Assembly: GCF_964355755.1 (NCBI RefSeq)
Contig: NC_092679.1
Location: 868,001 to 932,000, forward strand
Reading direction: 5' to 3'
DNA from: Antedon mediterranea
Lineage: Eukaryota; Echinodermata; Crinoidea; Comatulida; Antedonidae
Length of the DNA: 64,000 bases
Positions 35,401-63,672 of the stretch are shown here, piece after piece; within the stretch, counting starts at the first letter, position 1, and each line of letters starts with the position of its first letter. Below the pieces are notes generated by a model. That model ran no database searches, was not told where the DNA came from, and saw only the letters and a list, made by a program, of their open reading frames with translations. Made by a program: the position numbers and the translations under genes.

Positions 35401-35871
35401 CAAACAAAATACATGTATACAACAATGTAAAACATGAAAAAACAACAGCAAAGCAATATGTATGTGTGTGTAGACGCAATCCGTTGCTCATCTGTGTTGT
35501 CACTTCATCCTTTCATTACCATCAGCATTGTATTTTTTACAATATTCATGAATTTCTTTATTTCATCAGTTTTCAGCCCAGACACTCTGGCTGGTTTACA
35601 GGTTCAATGTCGCAAAGACCTGATAGATAGACTGGATCTCCCGATTCCTTGTGTTCACGATTGGCGTAACTTGGCTGGTCACTACGGTGTATGCAATTCA
35701 ACTATCCATGTATGGAGCGGTAAAATGCCTGTCGTTAGCGCATCTACCGCACTTTTCGATTGGTTGCAAGCGAGTAAGCCGGAATTGACCGTGGCACAAT
35801 TTAAGAATGACCTGCACACCTTCAGAAGAAGAGATGCAGTAAAAATCTTGGAGAATTATGGCTACAATTAA
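29416..35871 (+). CDS. Two tandem TIR-like domains plus C-terminal death domain, 14 exons, 686 aa
   Basis: Probable intracellular adaptor. Exons: 29416-29458, 30152-30268, 30665-30778, 31119-31334, 31587-31700, 32091-32234, 32388-32549, 33262-33351, 33537-33794, 33981-34319, 34404-34481, 34774-34821, 35048-35083, 35570-35871 (2061 bp). An in-frame TAG at 29398 supports the start. TIR-like 1 is about residues 14-163: strand VSILHCEN, helix SPDDIKSLAKKIDEKL, strand GWGICIISQNVL, then PLIVCLRLNVKDEEVREFLP. TIR-like 2 is about 164-303: VHIIHAGENKQFLHDLSDAL, box-2-like RRFYRPG, KCMVIISDHLIKA, PNFVLLEM. Equivalent exon borders in both show internal duplication. Arrangement and the EEVREFLPNTW segment recall BCAP/BANK1 TIR domains, but no DBB or ankyrin region follows. 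Residues 304-586 are polar and disordered. The last exon (about 587-686) is a death domain (LIDRLDLP, HDWRNLAGHYGV, ALFDWLQASKPELTVAQF, RRDAVKILENYGY). The short exons 11-13 are least certain. Confidence 0.83.
30521..30643 (-). mobile_element. MITE family 1, copy in intron 2 of TIR-like/death gene
   Basis: Right end GATAGTGTAGACAGAGCTTAA is intact; the left end is worn (ACAAACTTTGTGACAAC). The core is in reverse orientation (GGACATGATGATGTCATATC). It ends about 20 bp before the 30665 exon. Confidence 0.8.
30829..30964. mobile_element. MITE family 3, copy in intron 3 of TIR-like/death gene
   Basis: Left end GGCCAATTTACACGGACGAG with GTAACGGTAAGC inside. The right end CCACGTTTTGTGTAAATGATC is a degenerate partner. 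Confidence 0.7.
31755..31885 (+). mobile_element. SINE/LINE 3' tail fragment
   Basis: GAGGGTCCCTAATGATCATC, then GGCTGGATGGCCCACCC and a TAAATAAATAAA tail. The GAGGGTCCCTAATGATCA core also ends the SINE at 63418-63672, so this is the 3' part of the same or a related family, in intron 5 of the TIR-like/death gene. Confidence 0.6.
33364..33499 (+). mobile_element. MITE family 1, copy in intron 8 of TIR-like/death gene
   Basis: Core ATGTGATGTGCCCAAATTTG and right end GATAGTGTAAACAGAGCTTA present; the left inverted end is missing. It starts about 12 bp after the 33351 donor and ends about 38 bp before the 33537 exon, so it fills most of the intron. Confidence 0.8.
35205..35382. mobile_element. 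MITE family 2, copy in intron 13 of TIR-like/death gene
   Basis: Ends AAAGCGTGGTTCCCACTAGA and CTACTGGGAACCAAGC are inverted repeats. Inner CAACGTAACGCA matches the family. Confidence 0.8.
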
Positions 35872-37369
35872 AGTAATTATTAATCTATCTTTGTCATCAC
35901 AATCAATATATCATCATCAAAAGTTCAAGTTCAAAAAAACATTTATTTGTTCAACAATGGCATTATACAGTATAATATATAGGTGTGTACATAAATGAAA
36001 ACATTGTAATAAGCCATCATTTGGGGTCTTCTCTAGAAGAAATCAAGTTTCATGTCTCGAGAAAGACCCCAGAAACAATACACATTACATTTAAACTAAT
36101 ACAATTTACTACTATAATAATAAATAAAAACAAAAACGATGAAATAAAAATGTTAACATATTGCATGTTGTCACCATCATCATCACCTTTAATTTGTTTT
36201 TGTTTACATCTGAATTACATTTATTTCTTGACGTTCAAACTTTTTGTCTTTCTTTCCTTAGAAAATCCAAGAAACAGTTATCCATTATGTATGGCCTTTA
36301 GGCCAAATATTGAAATAGGGCACATTTGATGGTGTCTATTGCCAAGTAAATAGGGCAAATAGGGCACATTTTAATGTCTATTGCCCAAGAAATAGGGCAA
36401 ATAGAGCACATTTGATGGTGTCTATTGCCCAAGTAAATAGGGCAAATAGGGCACATTTTAATGTCTATTGCCCAAGTAAATAGGGCAAATAGGGCACATT
36501 TTACTGTGTCTATTGCCCAAGTAAATAGGGCATAATTGCCCAAGTATGTATATATTTTTCAAGATGTAGCAAACTAGTTGATTAAAACATAGAATTGTTG
36601 TTTCAGTATGATTGTATCATCTATATGGTATTTACAATGTTTGGTATTTAAAATAATTGATATATTTATTTAACTGCATGAGACTTCTATGTACAAATAC
36701 TAAAGACCCAGAAACTAATTGGTTACAAACTTGAGATATCTTTTTGTTTTACAAAGAATATCTAGAAAAAATCAAGATAGATCTGTTACCATGTAAATGG
36801 CAGTGAGGTTTAATAACTGTCTGTAAAAAAAACAGCAAGAATCTCTAGTTATGATTTGATATCTTTAGCATCTACGGTGTTCAAATTCATTCATTCATTT
36901 ACTCATTTATTTTGTATAGTACATGATCCATATACAAAGAGAAAAACATTCCAACCAGAAAATTAACAATATTTTCCACAAAGACAACCTAAATGTTAAT
37001 TTGCATCAAAATCATGGAAAGTTACAATTTGTCTCTTTTGAAAATTTATTTTATTCTTGTTAAAAAAAACATTTGTAAATTATAGCCTAAATAGATTTTA
37101 ATTAATTTACAATTGAGGAGTACTTCTTGTGTAGTGATATAAATAAATAAATCAAAATATTAATTGCATACTTATAACTATATATTCATTAGTTAATATG
37201 TATAATTATTAGGTGTTATCTGTTTAGACAATAAAATAGAAATGCGTTGTTTTTGTATTGTTTACAGCATTACTACCTATCTTTAGTTTTGTATGAAAGA
37301 TAAGTCTATATTTAACCCATTTCAACGACAAACAATTCTGAGAAATTTGCGCTATTTTCCCTGAAGATG
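35872..37369. other. AT-rich region after the TIR-like/death gene, no gene seen
   Basis: Probably contains that gene's 3' UTR. The only structured feature is the 44-bp tandem array at 36310-36545; the rest is AT-rich without recognisable exons. Confidence 0.5.
36310..36545. repeat. Minisatellite of about 44 bp (AAATAGGGCAAATAGGGCAC)
   Basis: About five units containing AAATAGGGCAAATAGGGCAC, then TTTGATGGTG or TTTTAATG, then TCTATTGCCCAAGT. Alternating unit versions suggest a two-unit higher-order step. The minus-strand open frame is an artefact. Confidence 0.9.
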
Positions 37370-40300
37370 TCCATAGTACAGGGAAATTTATTTTGTGAAA
37401 AATGGCCAAAATATCAAGTTTTTAAAATTCAATTATCATGCAATAAAATTGCTCTATATGATCATATATTGCTTTTATCATCACCTTGTAGTACCATAGA
37501 CACCAGTTTTATCGAAAAATAAAAGGGTCGAAAAATGGCCAAAATATCAAGTTTTTAAAATTCAATTATTATGATATAAAATTTCTCTATATGATCATAT
37601 AATGCTTTATCATCACCTTAAAGTACCATAGACACCAGTTTTATCAAAAAATAAAAGGGTAGAAAAATGGCCATTTTTAGAAAAAATCCCTGTACTATAG
37701 TACAGGGATTTTTTCAAAAAATGGCCAAAATATCAAGTTTTTCAAATTCAATTATTATGATATAAAATTTCTCTATATGATCATATAATGCTTTATCATC
37801 ACCTTAAAGTACCATAAACACTGGTTTTATCGAAAAATAAAAGGGTCGAAAAATGGCCATTTTTGGAAAAAATCCTTGAACTATGACTTAGGCAGAAACA
37901 CAAAAAATATAGTATATTGATATAAGCAGTGAGTTAGGCAGGAAAACTAAAAAAAATTATCACTTAGACACTTTTGTTATGAGGCTGTCAATATCATCTA
38001 TATACAAAAAATGCTACCTTTAAGTAACAAAATTTAATAGCATCAGCTCTTCAGATTAAAATTAACACTGAGGATTTTAGAAAAGGAAAGTAGCAATAAA
38101 AGAGAAAGAATTTGTAACAAATGGGTTAAAAAATATACTATAAAAATGTATTTCTTATTTTATTTAAAAAATCATGAGTCTCCTCTCCTTAATTGCCTAA
38201 GTCACACAGCTGACTTAGGCAGAAACACAAAAAAACGATCTGAGCATGTGCAAATGTATATAAAAGCACTCAGATAATGTACAGAGGGCAGTATAATGAT
38301 ATAAGCAGTGAGTTAGGCAGATCATAAGTCCGCTCTCCTTATTAATTGCCTAAGTCACACAGCTGACTTAGGCAGAAACACGAAAAATATAGTATATTGA
38401 TATAAGCAGTGAGTTAGGCAGATCATAAGTCAGCTCTCCTTAATTGCCTAAGTCACACAACTGACTTAGGCAGAAAACACGAAAAATATAGTATATTGAT
38501 ATAAGCTTTATCATCACCTTATAGTACCATAGACACCAGTTTTATCGAAAAATAAAAGGGTAGAAAAATGGCCATTTTTAGAAAAAATCCCTGTACTATA
38601 GTATAGGGATTTTTTCTAAAAATGGCCAAAATATCAAGTTTTTCAAATTCAATTATTATGCTTTTAAATTGCTCTATATGATCATATATTGCTTTATCAT
38701 CACCTTATAGTACCATAGACACCAGTTTTATCGAAAAATAAAAGGGTCGAAAAATGGCCATTTTTGGAAAAAATCCCTGTACAGGGATTTATTTCAAAAA
38801 ATGGCCAAAATATCAAGTTTTTAAAATTCAATTATTATGCTATAAAATTGCTCTATATGATCATATATTGCTTTATCATCACCTTATATAGTACCATAGA
38901 CACCAGTTTTATCGAAAAATAAAAGGGTCGAAAAATGGCCATTTTTGGAAAAAATCCTTGTACTATGACTTAGGCAGAAATACAAAAAATATAGTATATT
39001 GATATAAGCAGTGAGTTAGGCAGAAAAAAAAAAATTATGACTTGGACACTTTTGTTATGAGGCTGTCGATATCATCTATATACAAAAAATGCTACCTTTA
39101 AGTAAGTTAGGCAGATCATAAGTCAGCTCTCTTTAATTGCCTAAGTCACACAGCTGACTTAGGCAGAAAACACAAAAAATATAGTATATTGATATAAGCT
39201 TTATCATCACCTTATAGTACCATAGACACCAGTTTTATCGAAAAAAATAAAGGGTAGAAAAATGGCCATTTTTAGAAAAAATCCCTGTACTATAGTACAG
39301 GGATTTTTTCCAAAAATGGCCAAAATATCAAGTTTTTCAAATTCAATTATTATGCTTTAAAATTGCTCTATATGATCATATATTGCTTTATCATCACCTT
39401 ATAGTACACCATAGATTCCAGTTTTATCGAAAAATAAAAGGGTAGAAAAATGGCCATTTTTAGAAAAAATCCCTGTACTATTGTACAGGGATTTATTTCA
39501 AAAAATGGCCAAAATATCAAGTTTTTAAAATTCAATTATTATGCTATAAAATTGCTCTATATGATCATATATTGCTTTATCATCACCTTATAGTACCATA
39601 GACACCAGTTTTATCGAAAAATAAATGGGTCGAAAAATGGCAATTTTTGGAAAAAACCTTGTACTATGACTTAGGCAGAAATACAAAAAATATAGTATAT
39701 TGATATAAGCAGTGAGTTAGGCAGAAAAAAAAAAATTATGACTTGGACACTTTTGTTATGAGGCTGTCAATATCATCTATATACAAAAAATGCTACCTTT
39801 AAGTAACAAAATTTAATAGCATCAGCTCTTCGGATTAAAATTAACACTGATGATTTTAGAAAATGAAAGTAGCAATAAAAGAGAAAGAATTTGTAACAAA
39901 TGGGTTAAAAAAAATACTATAAAATGTATTTCTTATTTTATTAAAAAAATCATGAATCTCCTCTCCTTAATTGCCTAAGTCACACAGCTGACTTAGGCAG
40001 AAACACAAAAATCGATCTGAGCATGTGCAAATGTATATAAAAGCACTCAGATAATGTACAGAGGGCAGTATAATGATATAAGCAGTGAGTTGGGCAGATC
40101 ATAAGTCAGCTCTCCTTAATTGCCTAAGTCACACAGCTGACTTAGGCAGAAACACAAAAAATATAGTATATTGATATAAGCAATGAGATGACTTAGACAC
40201 TTTTGTTATGAGGCTGTCCATATCATCTATATACAAAAAATGCTACCTTTAAGTAACAAAATTTAATAGCATCAGCTCTTCAGATTAAAATTAACACTAA

Positions 40301-42890
40301 GGATTTTAGAAAAGGAAAGTAGCAATAAAAGAGAAAGAATTTGTAACAAATGGGTTAAAAAATATACTATAAAAATGTATTTCTTATTTTATTTAAAAAA
40401 TCATGAGTCTCCTCTCCTTAATTGCCTAAGTCACACAGCTGACTTAGGCAGAAACACAAAAAACGATCTGAGCATGTGCAAATGTATATAAAAGCACTCA
40501 GATAATGTACAGAGGGCAGTATAATGATATAACCAGTGAGTTAGGCAGATCATAAGTCAGCTCTCCTTAATTGCCTAAGTCACACAGCTGACTTAGGCAG
40601 AATGCTACCTTTAAGTAACAAAAGTAACAGAATGCCTAAGTCACACAGCTGACTTAGGCAGAAACACGAAAAATATAGTATATTGATATAAGCAGTGAGT
40701 TAGGCAGATCATAAGTCAGCTCTCCTTAATTGCCTAAGTCACACAGCTGACTTAGGCAGAAAACACGAAAAATATAGTATATTGATATAAGCTTTATCAT
40801 CACCTTATAGTACCATAGACACCAGTTTTATCGAAAAATAAAAGGGTAGAAAAATGGCCATTTTTTAGAAAAAATCCCTGTACTATAGTACAGGGATTTT
40901 TTCCAAAAATGGCCAAAATATCAAGTTTTTCAAATTCAATTATTATGCTTTAAAATTGCTCTATATGATCATATATTGCTTTATCATCACCTTATAGTAC
41001 CATAGACACCAGTTTTATCGAAAAATAAAAGGGTCGAAAAATTGCCATTTTTGGAAAAAATCCTTGTACTATGACTTAGGCAGAAACACAAAAAATATAG
41101 TATATTGATATAAGCAATGAGATGACTTAGACACTTTTGTTATGAGGCTGTCCATATCATCTATATACAAAAAATGCTACCTTTAAGTAACAAAATTTAA
41201 TAGCATCAGCTCTTCAGATTAAAATTAACACTGAGGATTTTAGAAAAGGAAAGTAGCAATAAAAGAGAAAGAATTTGTAACAAATGGGTTAAAAAATATA
41301 CTATAAAAATGTATTTCTTATTTTATTTAAAAAATCATGAGTCTCCTCTCCTTAATTGCCTAAGTCACACAGCTGACTTAGGCAGAAACACAAAAAACGA
41401 TCTGAGCATGTGCAAATGTATATAAAAGCACTCAGATAATGTACAGAGGGCAGTATAATGATATAACCAGTGAGTTAGGCAGATCATAAGTCAGCTCTCC
41501 TTAATTGCCTAAGTCACACAGCTGACTTAGGCAGAAAACACTTTTGTTATGAGGCTGTCAATATCATCTACATACAAAAAATGCTACCTTTAAGTAACAA
41601 AATTTAATAGCATCAGCTCTTCAGATTAAAATTAACACTGATGATTTTAGAAAATGAAAGTAGCAATAAAAGAGAAAGAATTTGTAACAAATGGGTTAAA
41701 AAAAATACTATAAAATGTATTTCTTATTTTATTAAAAAAATCATGAATCTCCTCTCCTTAATTGCCTAAGTCACACAGCTGACTTAGGCAGAAACACAAA
41801 AAACGATCTGAGCATGTGCAAATGTATATAAAAGCACTCAGATAATGTACAGAGGGCAGTATAATGATATAACCAGTGAGTTAGGCAGATCATAAGTCAG
41901 CTCTCCTTAATTGCCTAAGTCACACAGCTGACTTAGGCAGAAAACACTTTTGTTATGAGGCTGTCAATATCATCTACATACAAAAAATGCTACCTTTAAG
42001 TAACAAAATTTAATAGCATCAGCTCTTCAGATTAAAATTAACACTGATGATTTTAGAAAAGGAAAGTAGCAATAAAAGAGAAAGAATTTGTAACAAATGG
42101 GTTAAAAAATATACTATAAAATGTATTTCTTATTTTATTTAAAAAATCATGAATCTCCTCTCCTTAATTGCCTAAGTCACACAGCTGACTTAGGCAGAAA
42201 CACGATCTGAGCATGTGCAAATGTATATAAAAGCACTCAGATAATGTACAGAGGGCAGTATAATGATATAAGCAGTGAGTTAGGCAGATCATAAGTGAGC
42301 TCCCCTTAATTGCCTAAGTCACACAGCTGACTTAGGCAGAAACACAAAAAATATAGTATATTGATATAAGCAGTGAGTTAGGCAGATCATAAGTCAGCTC
42401 TCCTTAATTGCCTAAGTCACACAGATAGTACAGGGATTTTTTTAAAAAATGGCCAAAATATCAAGTTTTTAAAATTCAATTATTATGCTATAAAATTGCT
42501 CTATATGATCATATATTGCTTTATCATCACCTTATAGTACCATAGACACCAGTTTTATCGAAAAATGGCCATTTTTAGTCGCGTGGACGCGACTCTATAG
42601 TTCACTATGTCGGTCGGTCGGTCTGTCGGTCGGTCCGGCATCACTATGCGTTTTAGCACGCGACTTATGGCTGTTGGCCTTGTTAGCAAAAATCCTTGTA
42701 CTATAGTACAGGGATTTTTTTCCAAAAATGGCCAAAATATCAAGTTTTTAAAATTCATTTATTATGTTATAATATTTTTCTGTATGATCATATATTGCTT
42801 TATCATCACCTTGTAGTACCATAGACACCAGTTTTATCGAAAAATAAAAGGGTCGAAAAATTGCCATTTTTGGAAAAAATCCCTGTACAT
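37370..42890. repeat. Composite palindromic satellite array, about 5.5 kb
   Basis: Built from three interspersed modules. Module A (10 copies) contains ATGGCCAAAATATCAAG, CACCAGTTTTATCGAAAAAT and, in several copies, the perfect palindrome CCTGTACTATAGTACAGG flanked by AAAATGGCC-type inverted arms. Module B (17 copies, last truncated) is a hairpin GCCTAAGTCA / TGACTTAGGC around a six-base loop. Module C (7 copies) starts CTTTTGTTATGAGGCTGTC (37971, 39049, 39750, 40200, 41134, 41541, 41947); the last three are a regular 407-bp direct tandem. Order and number of modules vary, as expected from unequal exchange between palindromes. No coding potential. Confidence 0.92.
42577..42688. mobile_element. 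GC-rich GTCGGTCGGTC insertion in the satellite
   Basis: A GC-rich segment with TCGCGTGGACGCGACTC at one end, GTCGGTCGGTCGGTCTGTCG in the middle and GCACGCGACTTATGG near the other end. It interrupts a module A unit: ...CATTTTTAG stops at 42578 and the unit resumes ...AAAAATCC after 42687, with TTAG on both sides. The 3-4-bp duplication and ACGCGACT/AGTCGCG sub-ends fit a small non-autonomous DNA element. Confidence 0.65.
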
Positions 42891-45456
42891 TTTATGTGCT
42901 GTAATTACAAACTATTTGTCAATATACAGTCCATTCATTTTTTGGTAAAAGCCACCAAATTATATCCATTTCTGAATTAAATTATTTTCATTATATTCCC
43001 AAGGTTTGGTGTGAAAAAAAAACAGCCAAGGAATACTTGTTGTGTAGGTTTATTGCTACAGTAGTGATCACAACAAATGCAAAAAAAAATATCTCTTAAA
43101 ATAATAACATGCATGTGCTAAATCTTGAAAATGATCTCATTGACAAACTGCAAGCAAGGATAGTGTTTGATGATTATGACATCATCATTATGACATCATC
43201 AACATGACATCATCATTGACATCATGACATCATCATTATGACATCATCATTATGACATCATAATCATGACATCATAATCATGACATCAGCATTATGACAT
43301 CAGCATTATGACATCATAATTATGACATCATAATTATGACATCATCATTATGACATCATCAACATAATTAAATTAACTGATGACTCTCATTCATTTCCAT
43401 CTACACTTAATTAAAATTTAAATATTTTACAAACTTCATTTGTTAAAAAAAAACTTAAATTACATATTTTGTACATACAAAAGGCACCAAGGGTTGATTG
43501 GTTGGTTCTTATCACAGATCCCCATAGACACTAATTTGTAATGTATCCATGGTAATGAAAATAACACGTCTATTTCATTAGATTTATAAAAACAATAATA
43601 TTCTTAGTAAGAGACTATAAGTAAATAGTTAATATCTTGTTTTGATATTTTTAAATTTCTACAAACAATAATTTCATAATTATAATAATAATATATCTAT
43701 CTTTTTATATCCACTGTGTTACTTTTAAAGTATACAATGAAATCACTTCTAACAAAAATTGGCAATTCATATGTTTTCATGATCAGAAATATTACTTCAA
43801 ATTTAGGCATTAAAGAATGTTAATTTATACATTAATAAAAATAAAGTGTATCTCTTAGGAACAGCATAGTAGGCCTACTGTACATGATGCATACGTACAG
43901 CAAATGAATATAAAATCTACATAAAGTACATACTTGAATGCTGGGCAATGCTTCTTAACATTTCCCACTTTTACTGCAGTTCTACAGTATTTTACCACAG
44001 TTGCTGCAGTATTTTCTTTTAATACAGCAGGTAGTTGCCATACATCAATCAAGTTGTTCTTCTAAATATTTTAGTAATCTTCTTAATAGAAATATGATTA
44101 TAGTATTAGTAGTTGGACGGATAGGCCTTCTGCTAGCAAATTTTGGATTTTAAATATTTGAATAAGTTTCAATTTGCTATAAAATATCTACTTTGTGCTT
44201 TAACGATATGTTATCCTTCTATGTTAAGACAGAAACTAATTTTGTGCACCATTAACTATTGAATACTAGGTTTTAAACCAAATTATGAACATCTAAAGGT
44301 TTTATTATCATCATATTATGCTGTTCACTCCATATTTACAAACATTATTTCTTGTATGGGGAATGAACATTAATAAATACAAGGTGACATTATTCACATG
44401 GAATGCTGCTGCTGCCCTCAATCCCAAATTACCACCCCCATGGCAACCATGGTAAACAATCTTTATACATTAAAAACACAATCAATTTTTGTACATTTTG
44501 TGATGTAAACAAAGATATTGTACCCTTACACAAAAACTGTATAATTCAAGTACCACCACAATTTCACTATGAAAATAAATATATAAGAATTACTTAAGAA
44601 CATAATGTACAATATATTTGTTTTTTGTTTAATAAGCAGCTGTATTTGTGAAAAATAAAGAAATGGATGAGAAACAACTTAAGTTCCTTTTAGCTGATAA
44701 CACACCATACCAATATCCATGAGCGTGTGGTAAGTCACATTCAGAATAAGCCTTATATGATATGACAAGGCTTGGTCACCCCTCTATGAAATGAGCTTTA
44801 AACTTGGCAGCTACAATGTATCTCTGTGCACTAACAATTGCATGCTGGGAAGAGGTGTCTGAATCGGCTTCATTGTTGTTATGGCAGTACACGTCTTTTG
44901 TTGCTAAGTAACAGCATACTACATATCATCACAGACTAGTTAATCTTCTTGTTACCACAGCAACTGTTCCATTAAACAAAGAATAATATTTTAATAATAA
45001 AAATTTCTTTTGGTCACAAGAATAATTACAATCAGTGATTGGTCCCACATAACGATAAAGTAGAATTTTTCTTGATAACGTTGAATTCAAATGTCATTAT
45101 AGTGAGATTCGCTATCTCACCCATAATTTCTCACTTCCGTTGCCACTATTTCAAAGATATTCTGGATGAAAAACACAAAATCTGGGACAAGCTGAGAGAT
45201 ACGATACGTCCTTCATTACCTTTACTCAAACTTGAACCAAAAGGTATCAATATAAAAAGAAGGACCAACTTTAAAATATACAAACATTTCCGTAAAAGAC
45301 AAAGTTGTAAAATTCTGTATACTTTAAATAAAATATGCTATAAAATAAAAATTGGTTTGAAAACATAGTTTATATATGGCGGCGGCAGGTGTGTGTACAA
45401 GAAGTCCATGTGATGTTGATAGGTGGTTTGAATACAAGCGAGTGTCAAACATAAGA
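42891..45456. other. Probable Jagged 3' UTR and flank
   Basis: Apart from the TGACATCA array (43155-43375) it is AT-rich with no recognised exon. Part must be the 3' UTR of the minus-strand Jagged gene, whose stop is at 45457. I could not fix the polyadenylation site. Confidence 0.45.
43155..43375. repeat. ATGACATCATCATT tandem array
   Basis: About 14 degenerate units of roughly 15 bp, each with TGACATCA. Located about 2.1 kb downstream of the Jagged stop codon. Confidence 0.92.
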
Positions 45457-62575
<17,119 letters not shown>

Positions 62576-62703
62576 CTAAAAAACACAATATTTAACTTTG
62601 AATAAATTAAAAATGTACAAATGATTATGAAATGTACACACTATAAATGTAAGTTGTGCTGTGCCTAGAAAAGCTGCAAAAAGGACACAGCGATTGGACA
62701 GCC

Positions 62704-62836
62704 TTAAACTCTGTCTACACTATCAAACTAATTGTGATGTGTTCAAATTTGGTAGTGATGCTTAAATATGGTAGTGATATGACATCACAAAACATGTTTT
62801 TGTCACATAAATTTTGATAGGGTAGACAGAGCTTTA
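62704..62836 (+). mobile_element. MITE family 1, copy in Jagged intron, upstream
   Basis: Ends TTAAACTCTGTCTACACTATC-like and GATAGGGTAGACAGAGCTTTA. A shortened core with TTTGGTAGTGATGC and TATGGTAGTGATATGACATC. Confidence 0.85.
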
Positions 62837-63417
62837 CATAAAGTGTAACTATTAACAGTAACAAATTGCATTTATCAATAAAGCATTAGTTCAGCTTGTG
62901 TTCTACAAAAGCCAAAATGTGTTCAACTGAAATTGAAAGTTGGGAAGCAAGTAAATGATTGATTTTGCATATTTTGTGTATTCCCTGTAGAAATTACTAA
63001 GGGGTCATTTTCATTCCAAATATTTACTTTTCAAACTATTCACATCATTTCCAGAGATAACTCAAAATATTCCCAACATTTTCTAATTTCAAAACCCCCT
63101 TAAGGTTGCTGCCAATAGTGTTCATCATAAATGTTTGGGGTTTTCATAGTCAATGATGACAAGAAAATGTCTGTAATAAAATAACAACTTTTCCCTGAAT
63201 ATTGACTGTATTTCTGCTAAATTTGTGCTCCCAACAAACTGTTTAAACCTGTGGGTGGCTATTGTCGAAAAACATCAACATTCCCAAAATGCAATGCGCT
63301 CAGTTTTTCAACTTTTCCAGTTATTGAACATTTTTGACTAGAGAATTGAAGTTTATTCACATAGCTAATTAATCAGTTATTATTTTGTGGCAGAAACAGG
63401 ATCTAGTTCATCAGTCA

Positions 63418-63672
63418 CTGGAGTGGAGTTGTGGTTTGGTGGTTATGATGCTTGGCTACCACTCCAAGGGTCCTGGGTTCAAATCCCGTCACATGTCAGT
63501 CTTTTTTCTAAGGACCAAATTACTCCACTCCCGAAGACTTGTAATAAGACTTTGTTTATGTAGATCATCTTGTGTATATGTTTGTCTTGTGAACCTCTGA
63601 GGGTCCCTAATGATCAGCAATAGCTGGATGGATCACCCTCATTAAATGTGGTAAAAAAAAAAAAAAAAAAAA
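63418..63672 (+). mobile_element. tRNA-derived SINE, nearly full length
   Basis: Head with A-box-like GTGGTTTGGTGGTTATGATG and a good B box GGGTTCAAATCCCG (about 63476-63489). The body ends in GAGGGTCCCTAATGATCAGC, AGCTGGATGGATCACCC and a 19-base A tail. Sense-plus, inside the Jagged intron. The tRNA origin is inferred from the boxes. Confidence 0.8.

Noticed and set aside
36298-36543. Cys/Pro/Ile-rich frame of 81 codons
   Set aside because: Translation of the 44-bp minisatellite.
45039-45368. Plus-strand frame of 109 codons
   Set aside because: Low-complexity Lys/Ile-rich sequence opposite the probable Jagged 3' UTR, with no splice or family support.
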